The notes beneath the pieces are model-generated. The model was not told the DNA's origin. It saw only the letters and a program-made list of their open reading frames with translations, and ran no database searches. From Lactobacillus kitasatonis DSM 16761 = JCM 1039 (GTDB lineage Bacteria > Bacillota > Bacilli > Lactobacillales > Lactobacillaceae), in NCBI RefSeq assembly GCF_000615285.1, contig NZ_BALU01000011.1, positions 27,352 through 91,351 on the forward strand: a stretch of DNA of 64,000 bases. Direction: 5' to 3'. Position numbers and translations under genes: made by a program. Shown here piece by piece: positions 27,708-38,425 of the stretch. How positions within the stretch are numbered: position 1 is the first letter of the stretch; each line of letters begins with the position of its first letter.

Positions 27708-28022
27708 ATGGTAGAAAAAACAGTAGGACTTTATGTCAGAATGAATCCAGAAAAGAAGGAAAAGGCAGAAGCAATCTTGAAAAAGCTGGGTTTGAATTCG
27801 GCGACAGCAATTAACATGTTCTACGATCAGATTATTCTGCATAATGGAATTCCTTTTAGAGTTGAGATTCCAAATGCATGGGATAATTTGGATCAAATGA
27901 ATAAGTATGAATACGCCAAACTGCTTGACGAGCGCCTGAACACTTTGAGCGGAAGGGAAGATTTACTTGGAGATGTCGCCAAGAGGCTTGATGCGGAAAA
28001 GAATGAAAAGAAAGACAACTAA
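27708..28022 (+). CDS. RelB/DinJ-family antitoxin, orphan
   Basis: 104 residues. The N-terminus (VGLYVRMNPEKKEKAEAIL) has the ribbon-helix-helix shape of RelB/DinJ antitoxins, followed by GLNSATAINMFYDQIILHNGIPF, the core of that family, and a charged C-terminal region that normally wraps the toxin. No YafQ/RelE-type toxin follows; the next gene, 17 bp later, is an SPFH protein. It may be a solitary regulator or the remnant of a toxin-antitoxin pair. AGAAAGGAG precedes the ATG. Confidence 0.82.
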   Translation: MVEKTVGLYVRMNPEKKEKAEAILKKLGLNSATAINMFYDQIILHNGIPFRVEIPNAWDNLDQMNKYEYAKLLDERLNTLSGREDLLGDVAKRLDAEKNEKKDN

Positions 28023-28039
28023 GTTTTGAGGTAAAAATT

Positions 28040-28921
28040 ATGATGGCAAGAATTATTATTGGCATTATTGTCGTTTTAGTTATTGTGTATATTTGTTGTG
28101 GTTTTAGAATCGTTCCACAAAATAATGAAGGTTTGGTTGAAACCTTGGGTAAGTATTCTAAGACAGTAAAAGCTGGATTTATCTTTGTCTGGCCACTTTT
28201 CCAAAGAATTCGCAAGGTTCCACTGGCACTTCAACCACTTGAAATTTCTAAGTACTCAATCATTACCAAAGATAACGCTGAAATTTCTACTAGTTTAACT
28301 TTGAACTACTTGGTCACTGATTCATACCGTTACTTCTACAACAACACCGACTCAGTTGAGTCAATGGTGCAATTAATCCGTGGTCACTTGCGTGACATTA
28401 TTGGTCGTATGGATTTGAACGCAGCCCTTGGCTCAACTAAGGAAATTAACGATCAACTTTTCACTGCAACTGGTGACCTGACTGATATCTACGGTATCAA
28501 GGTCGTTCGTGTCAACGTTGATGAACTTTTACCAAGTGCTGAAATTCAACGTGCCATGGACAAACAACTTACTGCCGACCGTGAAAAAACTGCCGCAATT
28601 GCTAAGGCCGAAGGTGAAGCTCGTACCATTGAAATGACCACTAAGGCTAAGAACGATGCTTTGGTTGCTACTGCTAAAGCCAACGCTGAGGCAGTTAAGA
28701 CGCAAGCTGATGCCGACGCTTACCGTGTACAAAAGATGCAAGAAGCCTTGTCAAAGGCTGGCGAAGGTTACTTCAGAAACCAAAGTTTGGACAGCTTTAA
28801 CCAATTGGCTCAAGGTCCTAACAACTTGATCGTGGTTGGCAAGGATGAAATGACCGACTTGGGTAAGGTTCCTGCTTTGAAAAAGGTGTGGGATGCCAGC
28901 GACGATAAGAAAAATGAATAA
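28040..28921 (+). CDS. SPFH/stomatin-like membrane protein
   Basis: 293 residues. One N-terminal membrane segment (about 3-22) is followed by the SPFH domain (RIVPQNNEGLVETLGKYSK, through STSLTLNYLVTDSYRYFYN) and a long Ala/Lys/Glu helix of coiled-coil type. It resembles bacterial stomatins/QmcA, which scaffold membrane microdomains and proteases. An NfeD partner, common for such genes, is not adjacent. It follows the antitoxin gene by 17 bp and may share its promoter. A terminator follows. Confidence 0.88.
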   Translation: MMARIIIGIIVVLVIVYICCGFRIVPQNNEGLVETLGKYSKTVKAGFIFVWPLFQRIRKVPLALQPLEISKYSIITKDNAEISTSLTLNYLVTDSYRYFYNNTDSVESMVQLIRGHLRDIIGRMDLNAALGSTKEINDQLFTATGDLTDIYGIKVVRVNVDELLPSAEIQRAMDKQLTADREKTAAIAKAEGEARTIEMTTKAKNDALVATAKANAEAVKTQADADAYRVQKMQEALSKAGEGYFRNQSLDSFNQLAQGPNNLIVVGKDEMTDLGKVPALKKVWDASDDKKNE

Positions 28922-28929
28922 ATAAAAAT

Positions 28930-28964
28930 TAGCTCAATTCTCAAATGAGGATTGAGCTTTTTTA
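28930..28964 (+). terminator. hairpin terminator
   Basis: AGCTCAAT pairs with ATTGAGCT around a loop, followed by six T. Confidence 0.85.
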
Positions 28965-29065
28965 TGCTTTTAACGTATACCAGCATCAACATTAAGTAAT
29001 TTTCACACTCTCTTGCACAACTTATACTTGTAGTAACAATTGAGAACAAGAGGGGAAAGAAAATT

Positions 29066-29448
29066 ATGTTTGGTCGTACTTATTCAGCAAATTACCGTAA
29101 AACGCTCAATCGCGCGCTAACTGTGAAAGAATTCAAAATGATCCACCTGAGCTTGAGATGCTGAGCCAATATGACACAATTTATTTAGGCTATCAGACCT
29201 GGGCAATGACTTTAAGACAACCAATGAGGGCATTCCTACTTGAATATAGCGGCGAATTTTCTAATAAAAAGATTGCGCCATTCCTTTCTGAAGGTGGCTA
29301 TGGTTCGAGTGATAGTACTGAATTGATCCGTGAGTTTATTGCACGTGATGGTGGTAAAAATAATACTTATACTTCTGCATTGATAGTCGATGGCAATCGC
29401 GTTGACGAAAGTGATGTGGAAGTTAAGAGATGGTTGAAGACTATTTAG
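29066..29448 (+). pseudogene. flavodoxin remnant, N-terminus missing and frameshifted
   Basis: The second part reads ELEMLSQYDTIYLGYQTWAM, then KIAPFLSEGGYGSSDST, the flavin-binding loops of flavodoxin-like proteins. The first part (MFGRTYSANYRKTLNRALTV) matches a region that normally lies after residue 30 or so; the N-terminal phosphate loop for FMN is missing. One A restored in the run near 29135 joins the two frames. The 5' loss is real sequence absence, so the gene is probably dead even if the frameshift is an artefact. A GGGG-containing ribosome site is present. Confidence 0.65.
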
Positions 29449-29556
29449 GATATAGCCTCGATTTAGGCTTTTTAATTTTTGCTTAAATAAAATATAGTTC
29501 GTAAAATATAGCTTTGCAAATCCTTATATAGTGATGTATTGTATTAATATAAAAAT

Positions 29557-29598
29557 AAATAAGAACAATATTATAAGTATTAAGTAATATTGTACGAT
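29557..29598 (+). promoter_or_regulatory. inverted PurBox-like pair before fhs
   Basis: GAACAAT at 29563-29569 and the inverted ATTGTAC at 29589-29595 are separated by 19 bases. They match the PurR box (AWWWCCGAACWWT) except in the CC part and one inner base. The gap is identical to the pairs before purC. Confidence 0.55.
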
Positions 29599-29615
29599 AT
29601 ATGAAAGGAACAATC

Positions 29616-31277
29616 ATGCCAACTGACATTGAAATTGCTGATGCAGCCAAAATGCAACCGATCACTGAAATTGCCCAAAAGCTAGGCTTATCCAGTGATG
29701 ATATTGAACAATATGGTCACTATAAAGCTAAGATCAACTTGCCTGTTAAGGAAATTGAAGACAAGAAACACAAATTGATTTTGGTGACAGGTATTAACCC
29801 AACTTCTGCGGGCGAAGGAAAATCTACTGTTTTAGTTGGCTTGGGGGATGCGCTTAACCAATTAGGCCATCAAACTACCATTGCCATGCGTGAACCATCA
29901 ATGGGTCCTGTTTTTGGTATCAAAGGTGGTGCCACGGGTGGTGGCTACAGCCAAGTTGTCCCAATGGAAGACATTAACTTACACTTCACTGGTGACATGC
30001 ATGCTTTGACTTCTGCTAACAACACCTTGGCTGCGCTGATCGACAACTACATTATGCGCGATAACGCCTTAGGATTAGATCCACGCAGAATTATTTGGAA
30101 GAGAGTCGAAGACGTCAACGATCGTGCTTTAAGAAACGTAGTTACTGGTCTTGGTGGCATCATGCAAGGCGTTCCTAGAGAAACTGGTTTTGACATCACT
30201 GCTGCTTCAGAAATGATGGCTATTCTTTGCTTAGCCGAAGACCTTCATGATTTAAAGAAGAGAATTGGCCGTATCGTTGTTGGCTATACTTATGACAAAA
30301 AGCCAGTCACCGTTGATCAATTAGGTTTCACCGGCGCAATTACTCTTTTATTAAAAGATGCTATTAAGCCTAACTTGGTTCAAACTTTGGATCATACTCC
30401 TGCTATTGTTCACGGTGGACCATTTGCCAACATTGCTCATGGCTGTAATTCAGTCTTGGCTACGCAAATTGCGCTAAAGACTTCTGATTATACCGTTACT
30501 GAATGTGGCTTCGGTGCAGATCTTGGTGCCGAAAAATTCTTGGATATCAAGCGACCAGTCTTAGGCAAAACCCCGGATGCCGTCGTGATTGTTGCTACAG
30601 CTCGTGCGCTTAAGCTTAATGGCGGAGTAGACAAGAACGATTTAACCGAAGAGAATATTCCTGCCTTGGAAAAGGGAATGGCTAACTTACGCAGACACGT
30701 TAAAAACATGCAAAATTATGGTTTGCCAATCGTTGTTGCGATTAACCATTTCGCTAGCGACACTGAAGCCGAAATCAAAACTATTCAAGATGCCGTTGCC
30801 GAAATGGGTGTAAAAGCAATTGAGGTTGATGCTTGGGCAAAAGGTGGAGAAGGTACGCAAGATTTAGCCAAAGAAGTTGTCGAACTTGCAGATCAACCTG
30901 CTGACTTCCATGAATTGTATAAGAGCACTGACTCGATTGAAGATAAATTAACTGCAGTTGCTACCAAGATTTATGGTGCTAAGCGTGTAGTTTTATCTAA
31001 CAAGGCCAAAAAGCAAATTAAAACTTTTGATAAACAAGGCTGGAACACTTTGCCTGTATGTATTGCTAAAACACAATATTCATTTACTGATGATCAAACC
31101 AAGTTAGGTGCCCCAACCGATTTTGACTTCCATATTCGTGATCTTGTTCCTAAGCTTGGTGCAGGATTCATCGTTGCTTTGTCAGGTACCATGATGACCA
31201 TGCCAGGTTTGGCTAAGCACCCAGCTGCAGAAAACATGGATATTGATGATAATGGTCAAATTACAGGACTATTCTAA
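29616..31277 (+). CDS. fhs: formate--tetrahydrofolate ligase
   Basis: About 553 residues from the ATG at 29616, with GAAAGGA 7 bases upstream; a longer start at 29601 overlaps that site. ATP loop: [14 protein letters not shown]. Conserved blocks include [32 protein letters not shown] and DNGQITGLF at the C-terminus. It makes 10-formyl-THF from formate, supplying the PurN and PurH steps encoded downstream. The 10-bp gap to purE indicates an operon. Confidence 0.95.
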   Translation: MPTDIEIADAAKMQPITEIAQKLGLSSDDIEQYGHYKAKINLPVKEIEDKKHKLILVTGINPTSAGEGKSTVLVGLGDALNQLGHQTTIAMREPSMGPVFGIKGGATGGGYSQVVPMEDINLHFTGDMHALTSANNTLAALIDNYIMRDNALGLDPRRIIWKRVEDVNDRALRNVVTGLGGIMQGVPRETGFDITAASEMMAILCLAEDLHDLKKRIGRIVVGYTYDKKPVTVDQLGFTGAITLLLKDAIKPNLVQTLDHTPAIVHGGPFANIAHGCNSVLATQIALKTSDYTVTECGFGADLGAEKFLDIKRPVLGKTPDAVVIVATARALKLNGGVDKNDLTEENIPALEKGMANLRRHVKNMQNYGLPIVVAINHFASDTEAEIKTIQDAVAEMGVKAIEVDAWAKGGEGTQDLAKEVVELADQPADFHELYKSTDSIEDKLTAVATKIYGAKRVVLSNKAKKQIKTFDKQGWNTLPVCIAKTQYSFTDDQTKLGAPTDFDFHIRDLVPKLGAGFIVALSGTMMTMPGLAKHPAAENMDIDDNGQITGLF

Positions 31278-31287
31278 AGGAGAAAAA

Positions 31288-31773
31288 ATGGCTGAAGTAA
31301 GCGTAATTATGGGTAGTAAGTCAGATTGGTCAACGATGAAGCATGCTTGCGAAATCTTAGATCAATTTGGTGTTAGTTATGATAAGCACGTTATTTCTGC
31401 ACACAGAATGCCAAAAGAAATGTATGATTTTGCCCAAAACGCTGAGAAAAATGGCACTAAAGTAATTATTGCGGGTGCCGGTATGGCAGCTCATTTGCCT
31501 GGCATGACTGCCGCAAATACCGTGATTCCAGTGATTGGTGTTCCCGGTCAAACTAAGGCATTAGGTGGCATGGATTCTCTTTTATCTATTGTGCAAATGC
31601 CAACAGGAATTCCTGTGGCTACGACTGCCATTGGTAATGCAGGTGCAAGTAATGCGGCACTTCTTGCACTGGAAATTCTTGGAATTAGTGATGAAAAAAT
31701 AAGACAGCAGCTAAAAGACTATCGACAAAAGATGCATGATGAAGCAAAAGAAAGCAGTGCGGAACTTGACTGA
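31288..31773 (+). CDS. purE: N5-carboxyaminoimidazole ribonucleotide mutase
   Basis: 161 residues from the ATG at 31288 (AAAGGAG upstream). Class I PurE motifs: MGSKSDW at the N-terminus, SAHRMPKEM, and [12 protein letters not shown]. It converts N5-CAIR to CAIR. It overlaps the purK frame by up to 38 bp. Confidence 0.95.
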   Translation: MAEVSVIMGSKSDWSTMKHACEILDQFGVSYDKHVISAHRMPKEMYDFAQNAEKNGTKVIIAGAGMAAHLPGMTAANTVIPVIGVPGQTKALGGMDSLLSIVQMPTGIPVATTAIGNAGASNAALLALEILGISDEKIRQQLKDYRQKMHDEAKESSAELD

Positions 31774-32914
31774 TTCAGATTTTATTGAGCAAGGTAAAAC
31801 AATTGGCATTATCGGAGGTGGTCAATTAGGACAAATGATGGCCTTGTCAGCTAAATATGGCGGCATGAAGGTTATTACGCTGGATCCGACACCAGATTGT
31901 CCTTGTGGTCAGGTAGCCGATAAGCAAATTGTGGCCGAATATTCAGATGTTAAAGCGATCGAAGAACTGGCAAAAGAAAGTGACGTTTTGACATATGAAT
32001 TTGAGAATGTGGATCTTAATGCACTGAAGGATGTTGCCGACAAGGTGAAAATACCGCAAGGCACTAACTTGCTTTATATTACTAAGCATAGACTGCGTGA
32101 AAAGAACTTCTTACGTAGTGCTGGCTGTATGACTGCGCCATATTTACCCGTTAAAAATATGACTGAATTAAAAGATGCCATTAAAAAGATTGGCTATAAT
32201 TGTGTCCTCAAAACTTGTGAAGGTGGTTACGATGGCCACGGTCAAGAGGTCTTAAAGAGCGGCACTGATCTTGAAAATAATGAGCATATCAAAGAAATTT
32301 TGGCTACGGGAGACTGCATTCTTGAAGGCTGGGTTCTATTCAAAGTTGAAGCGTCTGTTATGGTAGCAAGAAATGCAAAAGGTGAAGTAACTGTTTTTCC
32401 AGTTAGTGAAAACTACAATGCGGACGAAATTTTGCATATCAGCATTGTGCCTGCACGTGTTTCAAAAGAAGTTTATGACAAGGCGCAAGCTATCGCTAAA
32501 CGAATAGCAGAGGCAATTCATTTGCGCGGTATTTTGGGCGTAGAGCTGTTTATCCTGGATAACGGTGACATCTACGTTAATGAACTCGCACCACGTCCTC
32601 ATAATTCAGGTCACTATTCTATTGAGGCATGTAATTTTGATCAATTCGATATCCACGACCGTGCTATTTGCAATTGGCCATTGCCTAAAATTAAGCTGCT
32701 ATCCAAAGTCGTAATGGTGAATGTGCTGGGCCAACACGTTGCTGGCGTAAGAAAGGTTATCCCTGAAAAGAGTAACTGGCATTTCCATTACTATGGCAAG
32801 GCCGAAATCCGTCATAATCGTAAAATGGGTCACGTCACAATTCTTACTGACGATATTGAAAAGACACTGCAAGAAATTAATGACACCCATATCTGGAAAA
32901 CAAAAGTTAATTAA
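31736..32914 (+). CDS. purK: N5-carboxyaminoimidazole ribonucleotide synthase
   Basis: Up to 392 residues, ATP-grasp fold. The N-terminal nucleotide-binding segment is [16 protein letters not shown], and the conserved block [20 protein letters not shown] appears in the form [14 protein letters not shown]. It carboxylates AIR to N5-CAIR, the PurE substrate. The exact start is unclear: the long start lies 38 bp inside purE without a clear ribosome site, and a GTG or TTG 18-30 bases later would also work. A terminator ends the fhs-purEK unit. Confidence 0.93.
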   Translation: MMKQKKAVRNLTDSDFIEQGKTIGIIGGGQLGQMMALSAKYGGMKVITLDPTPDCPCGQVADKQIVAEYSDVKAIEELAKESDVLTYEFENVDLNALKDVADKVKIPQGTNLLYITKHRLREKNFLRSAGCMTAPYLPVKNMTELKDAIKKIGYNCVLKTCEGGYDGHGQEVLKSGTDLENNEHIKEILATGDCILEGWVLFKVEASVMVARNAKGEVTVFPVSENYNADEILHISIVPARVSKEVYDKAQAIAKRIAEAIHLRGILGVELFILDNGDIYVNELAPRPHNSGHYSIEACNFDQFDIHDRAICNWPLPKIKLLSKVVMVNVLGQHVAGVRKVIPEKSNWHFHYYGKAEIRHNRKMGHVTILTDDIEKTLQEINDTHIWKTKVN

Positions 32915-32924
32915 TATTCTTTGA

Positions 32925-32957
32925 AAAGGAGAGCTTTAATGCTCTCTTTTTTTGTCT
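32925..32957 (+). terminator. hairpin terminator after purK
   Basis: GGAGAGC pairs with GCTCTCT around a short loop, followed by seven T. Confidence 0.8.
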
Positions 32958-32966
32958 AATTTTCGC

Positions 32967-33101
32967 AAAAACACGAACAATGTTATTTAGCTATGTCTTT
33001 ATTGTCCATTAAAACGTTGACATTGTAAGTACTTACTGTTAATATCGTTAACATAAAAGTGAACAAATAATTATTCACTTGCCAGAAGTGTTCGTGTTTT
33101 T
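32967..33101 (+). promoter_or_regulatory. purC operon promoter with two inverted PurBox pairs
   Basis: -35 TTGACA (33017-33022), 17-bp spacer, -10 TAATAT (33040-33045). Upstream pair: GAACAAT at 32975-32981 and ATTGTCC at 33001-33007. Leader pair: GAACAAA at 33061-33067 and AGTGTTC at 33087-33093. Both gaps are 19 bases. Outer 12-bp arms at 32967-32978 and 33090-33101 are perfect inverted copies (AAAAACACGAAC). A PurR regulator is the obvious candidate. The sites match AWWWCCGAACWWT with one or two mismatches. Confidence 0.7.
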
Positions 33102-33119
33102 ACCAAGGAGAAAAATAAA

Positions 33120-33836
33120 ATGGCAAAGTTGTTGTATACCGGCAAAGTTAAAGAAATGTGGTCTACAGATGACCCAGAAGTTTTACGCGTGGTTTATACC
33201 GACCAGGCAACTGCTGGTAACGGTGAGAAGAAGGATGACTTTAAGAACAAAGCCTATTTGAACAACGAGATTTCAACCTTAATTTTTGAATACTTAGCTA
33301 AGAACGGTGTTCCAACTCATTTCATCAAGAAAATCTCAGATACCGAAGAATTAGTTAAAAAGTGTGACATGTTCCCACTTGAAGTTGTTACTAGAAATAT
33401 TGCAGCTGGCCATTTCTCAAGTCGTTATGGCTTGGGCGAAGGTGAAAAGTTCGATACCCCAGTTGAAGAATTATTCTACAAGAGCGACGAACTCGATGAC
33501 CCCATTATGAACGAATCTGATGCGATTGCATTGCACGTTGCAACTGCAGAAGAACAAAAGAAGATCTGGGAATTATCTCGCCAAGTTAACAAGCTTTTGA
33601 TTCCACTTTTTGATAAGGCTGGAATGGAATTAGTCGACTTTAAGCTTGAATTTGGTAAAGACGCAGACGGAAACATCATCCTCGCAGATGAATTTTCACC
33701 AGATAACTGCCGCCTTTGGGACAAAAAGACCAAGAAGCATATGGATAAGGATGTCTACCGTAGAGACATTGGTGATTTAACTACTGTCTATGAACAAGAT
33801 TTAGCCCGCATTAAGCAAGCACTAAAGGAGATTTAA
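33120..33836 (+). CDS. purC: phosphoribosylaminoimidazole-succinocarboxamide synthase
   Basis: 238 residues. Conserved parts include GKVKEMWSTDDPEVLRV, the SAICAR signature LVDFKLEFGKD and ADEFSPDNCRLWD. It joins CAIR and aspartate. CAAGGAG lies 8 bases before the ATG. It is the first gene of the nine-gene purCSQLFMNHD operon and is directly contiguous with purS (stop then start). Confidence 0.95.
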   Translation: MAKLLYTGKVKEMWSTDDPEVLRVVYTDQATAGNGEKKDDFKNKAYLNNEISTLIFEYLAKNGVPTHFIKKISDTEELVKKCDMFPLEVVTRNIAAGHFSSRYGLGEGEKFDTPVEELFYKSDELDDPIMNESDAIALHVATAEEQKKIWELSRQVNKLLIPLFDKAGMELVDFKLEFGKDADGNIILADEFSPDNCRLWDKKTKKHMDKDVYRRDIGDLTTVYEQDLARIKQALKEI

Positions 33837-34091
33837 ATGACTACTGTCCGTATTTACGTAACCTACAAGCCTTCAGTTTTTGATCCACAAGGAGCCGCAA
33901 TCACCGATTCAGTTAATTCCCTCGGTCATGACGAAGTTAAGAAAATTGTTGTTGGTAAGTTCTTCGATATAACTTTAGACGAAGACAACTTAGATAAAGT
34001 TAAAGCAGATGTTAAAGACATCGCCGAATCTTTATTGGTTAACTTCAATATGGAAACTTACAAGATTAAAGTTTTGGAGGAAAATGCATGA
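33837..34091 (+). CDS. purS: phosphoribosylformylglycinamidine synthase subunit PurS
   Basis: 84 residues; [23 protein letters not shown] is the typical start. It bridges PurQ and PurL in the small-type FGAM synthase used by Gram-positives. It starts directly after the purC stop and overlaps purQ by 4 bp (ATGA). Confidence 0.95.
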   Translation: MTTVRIYVTYKPSVFDPQGAAITDSVNSLGHDEVKKIVVGKFFDITLDEDNLDKVKADVKDIAESLLVNFNMETYKIKVLEENA

Positions 34092-34759
34092 AAATTGCAG
34101 TAGTTGTTTTTCCAGGCTCTAATTGCGATATCGATATGTATGAAGCTTTTCACACCGTTTGCAAAGCAGACATTGAATATGTTTCTTACAAAGAAAAAAG
34201 CCTAGACGGTTTTGATGCAGTTGTTCTACCAGGTGGCTTTTCTTACGGTGACTACTTAAGAACTGGAGCAATCGCTCGTTTTTCAAATATTATTCCAGCC
34301 GTTGAAAAGATGGCAGAAGAAGGAAAGCTAGTTTTAGGTGTCTGCAACGGTTTCCAAATTTTAACAGAAATGGGATTGCTTCCTGGAGCACTTAAGAAAA
34401 ACGATAGTCTTCAATTCGTGTGCAAAACCGTAACGCTAGAAGTTGAAAATACACATACGCCATTTACTACTGAGTATGAAGATAAAGAACTTATCCGTAT
34501 TCCTATCGCTCACGGTGATGGCAGCTATTACGCAGACGAAGATGTGCTTGCAGAATTAGAAAACAATCATCAAGTTGTCTTTAGATATCATGGTGAAAAT
34601 CCTAATGGCAGTCTTCATGATATTGCTGGTATCTGTAACAAAGAAGGCAATGTTTTAGGCATGATGCCTCACCCTGAAAGAGCCGTTGAAAAAATTCTTG
34701 GCGGCACAGATGGATTGCCTTTATTTAAGTCACTTTTGAAAGCAGGAGTTCAAGCATGA
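34088..34759 (+). CDS. purQ: FGAM synthase glutaminase subunit PurQ
   Basis: 223 residues, class I glutamine amidotransferase. The nucleophile Cys is in GVCNGFQIL (about residue 87), and the His-Glu pair in [10 protein letters not shown] near the C-terminus. It supplies ammonia to PurL. It overlaps purS and purL by 4 bp each, consistent with translational coupling and 1:1 subunit supply. Confidence 0.95.
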   Translation: MKIAVVVFPGSNCDIDMYEAFHTVCKADIEYVSYKEKSLDGFDAVVLPGGFSYGDYLRTGAIARFSNIIPAVEKMAEEGKLVLGVCNGFQILTEMGLLPGALKKNDSLQFVCKTVTLEVENTHTPFTTEYEDKELIRIPIAHGDGSYYADEDVLAELENNHQVVFRYHGENPNGSLHDIAGICNKEGNVLGMMPHPERAVEKILGGTDGLPLFKSLLKAGVQA

Positions 34760-36984
34760 AACAAGCGATGACACCAGAAGAAATTAAAGAGAAAAAGCCT
34801 TATCTCGATTGGAGTTTATCAGAACACGAATACGATTATATTTGCGATCATTTGCTTCATCGCTTGCCCAACTACACAGAAATCGGCTTGTTCTCCGCAA
34901 TGTGGAGTGAACACTGCTCTTACAAAAAATCTAAGCCAGTTTTGAAGCTTTTCCCAACCAAGGGTAAACGCGTTGTTCAAGGTCCAGGTGAAGGTGCTGG
35001 TGTAGTTGATATTGATGATGGTCAAGCAGTGGTGTTTAAAGCTGAAAGCCACAACCACCCAACTACAGTTGAACCTTATCAAGGTGCCGCAACTGGTGTT
35101 GGCGGTATTTTAAGAGACGTTTTCAGTATGGGCGCTCGTCCAGTCGCAATTCTTGACTCACTTCACTTTGGTGAATTAAAAGATAATCCTACGATGCGCT
35201 ACAAGATGGAAGAAACCATTAAAGCGTCGGCGACTACGGCAATTGCATGGGAATTCCTAACTTAGGTGGCGAAACTACATTTGATCCTTGTTACAACGGC
35301 AACATTTTATTAAATGCGATGAATGTCGGCATTATGGATATCAAGGATATGGAACACGGGGATGCCACCGGTGTTGGCAATGCCGTAATGTACGTTGGTG
35401 CTAAAACCGGTCGTGATGGTATCCACGGTGCTACTTTTGCTTCAGCCGACTTTTCTGAAGAACATGCGACCCAACGTTCAGCCGTACAAGTTGGTGATCC
35501 ATTTATGGAAAAACTCTTGATGGAAGCTTGCTTGGAACTGATTTTGCATCACCGCGAATGGCTTGTTGGTATTCAAGATATGGGTGCAGCTGGAATTGTT
35601 TCTTCAAGTGCTGAAATGGCCACTGAAGGTAAGTCTGGCATGGATCTTAACCTTAACTTGGTACCTCAACGTGAACCTAACATGTCAGCCTACGAGATTA
35701 TGCTTAGTGAATCTCAAGAAAGAATGCTCCTTTGTGTAAAGAAGGGTCATGAAGAAGACGTTAAGAAGATTTTTGATGATTACAACCTTGACGCTGTAAC
35801 TATTGGTCGCATTACTGATGATGGTAGATACGTGCTTCATCACGATGATCAAGTGGTATGTGATATTCCAGTGGTAACTTTAACTGAAAAAAGTCCTTGA
35901 AGAAAAAAGCGCAGAAAAGAAACCACAAAGAATCATTGATGCTGAGCAAAGTGAAAATTGGCAACCAAATATTGAAAGTGCCGGTCAAACTTTAAAAGAT
36001 CTTTTGAATCAGCCAACCATTGCTAACGATCAATTTGTAACGCAACAATATGATTCACAGGTTCGAACGGACACGATTGTAGGTCCTGGTTCAGATAGTG
36101 GTGTCTTGCGCGTGCGCCATACTAAGAAGGCAATTGCGATGACTACTGATACTAATGGACGCTTTGTCTATCTTGATCCAAAAGTTGGTGGTCAAAGAAC
36201 TGTCCTTGAAAGTGCAACAAATATCGTGGCTAGTGGTGCCCAACCTTTAGCAATTACTGACTGTCTTAACTATGGTGACCCTAATGATCCAGAAATTTTC
36301 TGGGAATTGCATCAATCTTGTCAAGGGATTGCCGATGCATGTGAAATCTTAGAAACACCGGTTGTTTCAGGAAATGTCTCTCTTTATAACGAAAATAATG
36401 GCAAGGCAATTTATCCATCACCAATGATTGGGATGGTTGGTTTAATCAAGGATTATGATCACGTCATTCCAATGCACATGCAAAAAGCAGGCGACAAGAT
36501 TTATCTAGTTGGTAAGACAGATGATGATTTTGCTGGCTCAGAATTGCAAAAGATGATCACTGGTGAAATTAGCGGATTGCCACATGCGCCAAACTTGCCA
36601 GAGATAAAGCAATACCTTTACAAATTGCAAGCATTAATGGCTAACGGCTTAGTCAAAAGTGCACACGATCTAAGCGAAGGTGGCTTAGGCGTTTCCTTAG
36701 CTGAAACACTTTTTGATACAGACTTTGGTGCAAAGATCGAACTTGATTTTGATAAAAATCTGCTTTTCAGTGAGACTCCAGGTCGCTTGATCGTTTCAGT
36801 TGATCCTGCAAATGCGGAAAAATTTGAACAAGAAATGGGCGATTCCGTTAGTGAAATTGGTCAAGTTACTGCTGATCAGCAATTGAATATTTCGCTGGCC
36901 AACGATCAAGTAAATGAAGATGTAGCTGAATTGCAAAAGATTTGGAAGGAGTGCATCCCTTGTTTAATGAAATCAAAAGCCTAA
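34756..36984 (+). pseudogene. purL: FGAM synthase large subunit PurL, two frameshifts
   Basis: Three frame segments together make a full-length small-type PurL of about 742 residues. The first contains [21 protein letters not shown]. It breaks near 35224, where restoring one G gives [14 protein letters not shown] and leads into the second segment. That segment ends at 35898; removing one A from the run near 35890 gives [13 protein letters not shown] and leads into the third (VGPGSDSGVLRVRHT onward). One deletion plus one insertion, both in homopolymers, look like sequence errors. PurL amidates FGAR. Its end overlaps the purF start by about 25 bp. Confidence 0.88.
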
Positions 36985-38425
36985 ATGAGGAATGTGGCGT
37001 CTTCGGCGTCTTTGGTGCACCTGATGCCAGTCAATTAACTTACCTAGTTTGCATAACTTGCAACACCGCGGACAAGAAGGGGCCGGCATCGTCTCAAGCG
37101 ATGGTGAGCATTTGTATCAACACCGCGATCGTGGCCTTTTATCCGATGCTTTTGCTGATCCGAATGATTTAAAAAAATTGGTCGGCGACAGTGCTATTGG
37201 TCACGTTCGCTACAGTACAACGGGTTGTAATTCGATTCAAAACGTACAACCATTTCTCTTTCATTTTCTAGACGGTGATGTTGCCTTAGCTCACAACGGC
37301 AACTTAGTTAATGCCGTATCTTTACGCGACAAGCTCGAAAAGCAAGGGGCAATTTTTCAATCCTCATCTGATACCGAAATCTTGATTCACTTGATTCGTA
37401 ATCATATCAAAGATGGCTTTATTTCAGCTTTAAAGCAAAGCCTGAATGAAGTTCACGGTGGTTTTGCCTTCCTGCTTTTGCAAAAAGATCGCATGATTGC
37501 GGCACTTGATCCTAATGGGATTCGTCCCTTATGTATTGGTAAATTGGACAATGGCGCCTACGTTGTTTCTAGCGAAACTTGTGCACTCGACATCATTGGC
37601 GCCAAGTTCGTCCGTGACGTTCAGCCAGGTGAATTGATTATCATCGATCGAGACGGAATGAAAATTGATCATTTTACTAAAAATACTCATTTAGCAATCT
37701 GTTCAATGGAATACATCTATTTTGCTCGTCCTGATTCAATCATACATGGTGTGACTGTTCATAATGCTAGAAAAAGAATGGGGCGGCTGCTAGCTCGTGA
37801 GGCTCCAGCCGATGTCGACATGGTAATTGGCGTACCAAACTCATCTTTGTCAGCTGCTTCTGGTTACGCCGAAGAATTGGGGTTGCCTTATGAAATGGGT
37901 CTGGTTAAAAACCAATACGTTGCCAGAACCTTCATTCAGCCAACCCAAGCCTTGCGTGAAAAGAGTGTTAAGTTAAAACTGTCAGCTGTTCGTGGTGTCG
38001 TTGCTGGTAAAAAGATCGCTGTCATTGATGATTCAATCGTAAGAGGGACTACCTCTAAGCAAATTGTCAAAATGCTAAAAGAAGCTGGTGCTAAAGAAGT
38101 ACATTTGAGAATCGCCAGCCCACCATTTAGATTCCCTTGTTTTTATGGCATCGACATTTCAACTCGTTCTGAACTGCTGGCTGCCCATTACTCAGTAGAA
38201 GAAATGCGCAAAATCATTGGCGCTGATAGCCTTGGCTTTTTAAGCATTGATAGCTTGATCAAGGCCATCGATGTACCTGATAGAGGCGATTCATCGGGTC
38301 TGACAGTTGCCTACTTTAATGGAAAGTATCCAACTAAATTGGATGACTATGAAGCTGGCTATTTAGCTTCTCTTAATGCCCAGGAACGGCGACAAAGAAA
38401 GGAATTATCAAATGAATCGTTATAA
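36960..38425 (+). pseudogene. purF: amidophosphoribosyltransferase PurF, one frameshift
   Basis: The TTG at 36960 is the likely start (MFNEIKSLNEECGVFGVFG, after GGAAGGAG). The Cys of EECGVFG becomes the N-terminal nucleophile after propeptide removal. The frame breaks near 37047; one G restores LTYLGLHNLQHRGQEGAG and leads into the long segment with the PRPP motif VIDDSIVRGTTS. About 488 residues when repaired. It commits PRPP to purine synthesis. It overlaps purL and purM. Confidence 0.9.

Noticed and set aside
32925..32957. Purine riboswitch in the purK-purC gap
   Set aside because: No purine aptamer core (conserved junction and loop residues) is visible; the gap holds a terminator, PurBox pairs and a sigma-A promoter.
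35887..35898. Programmed frameshifting on the A run in purL
   Set aside because: The shift requires removal of one A and no stimulatory structure or stop arrangement typical of programmed sites is seen; purL in relatives is a single frame.
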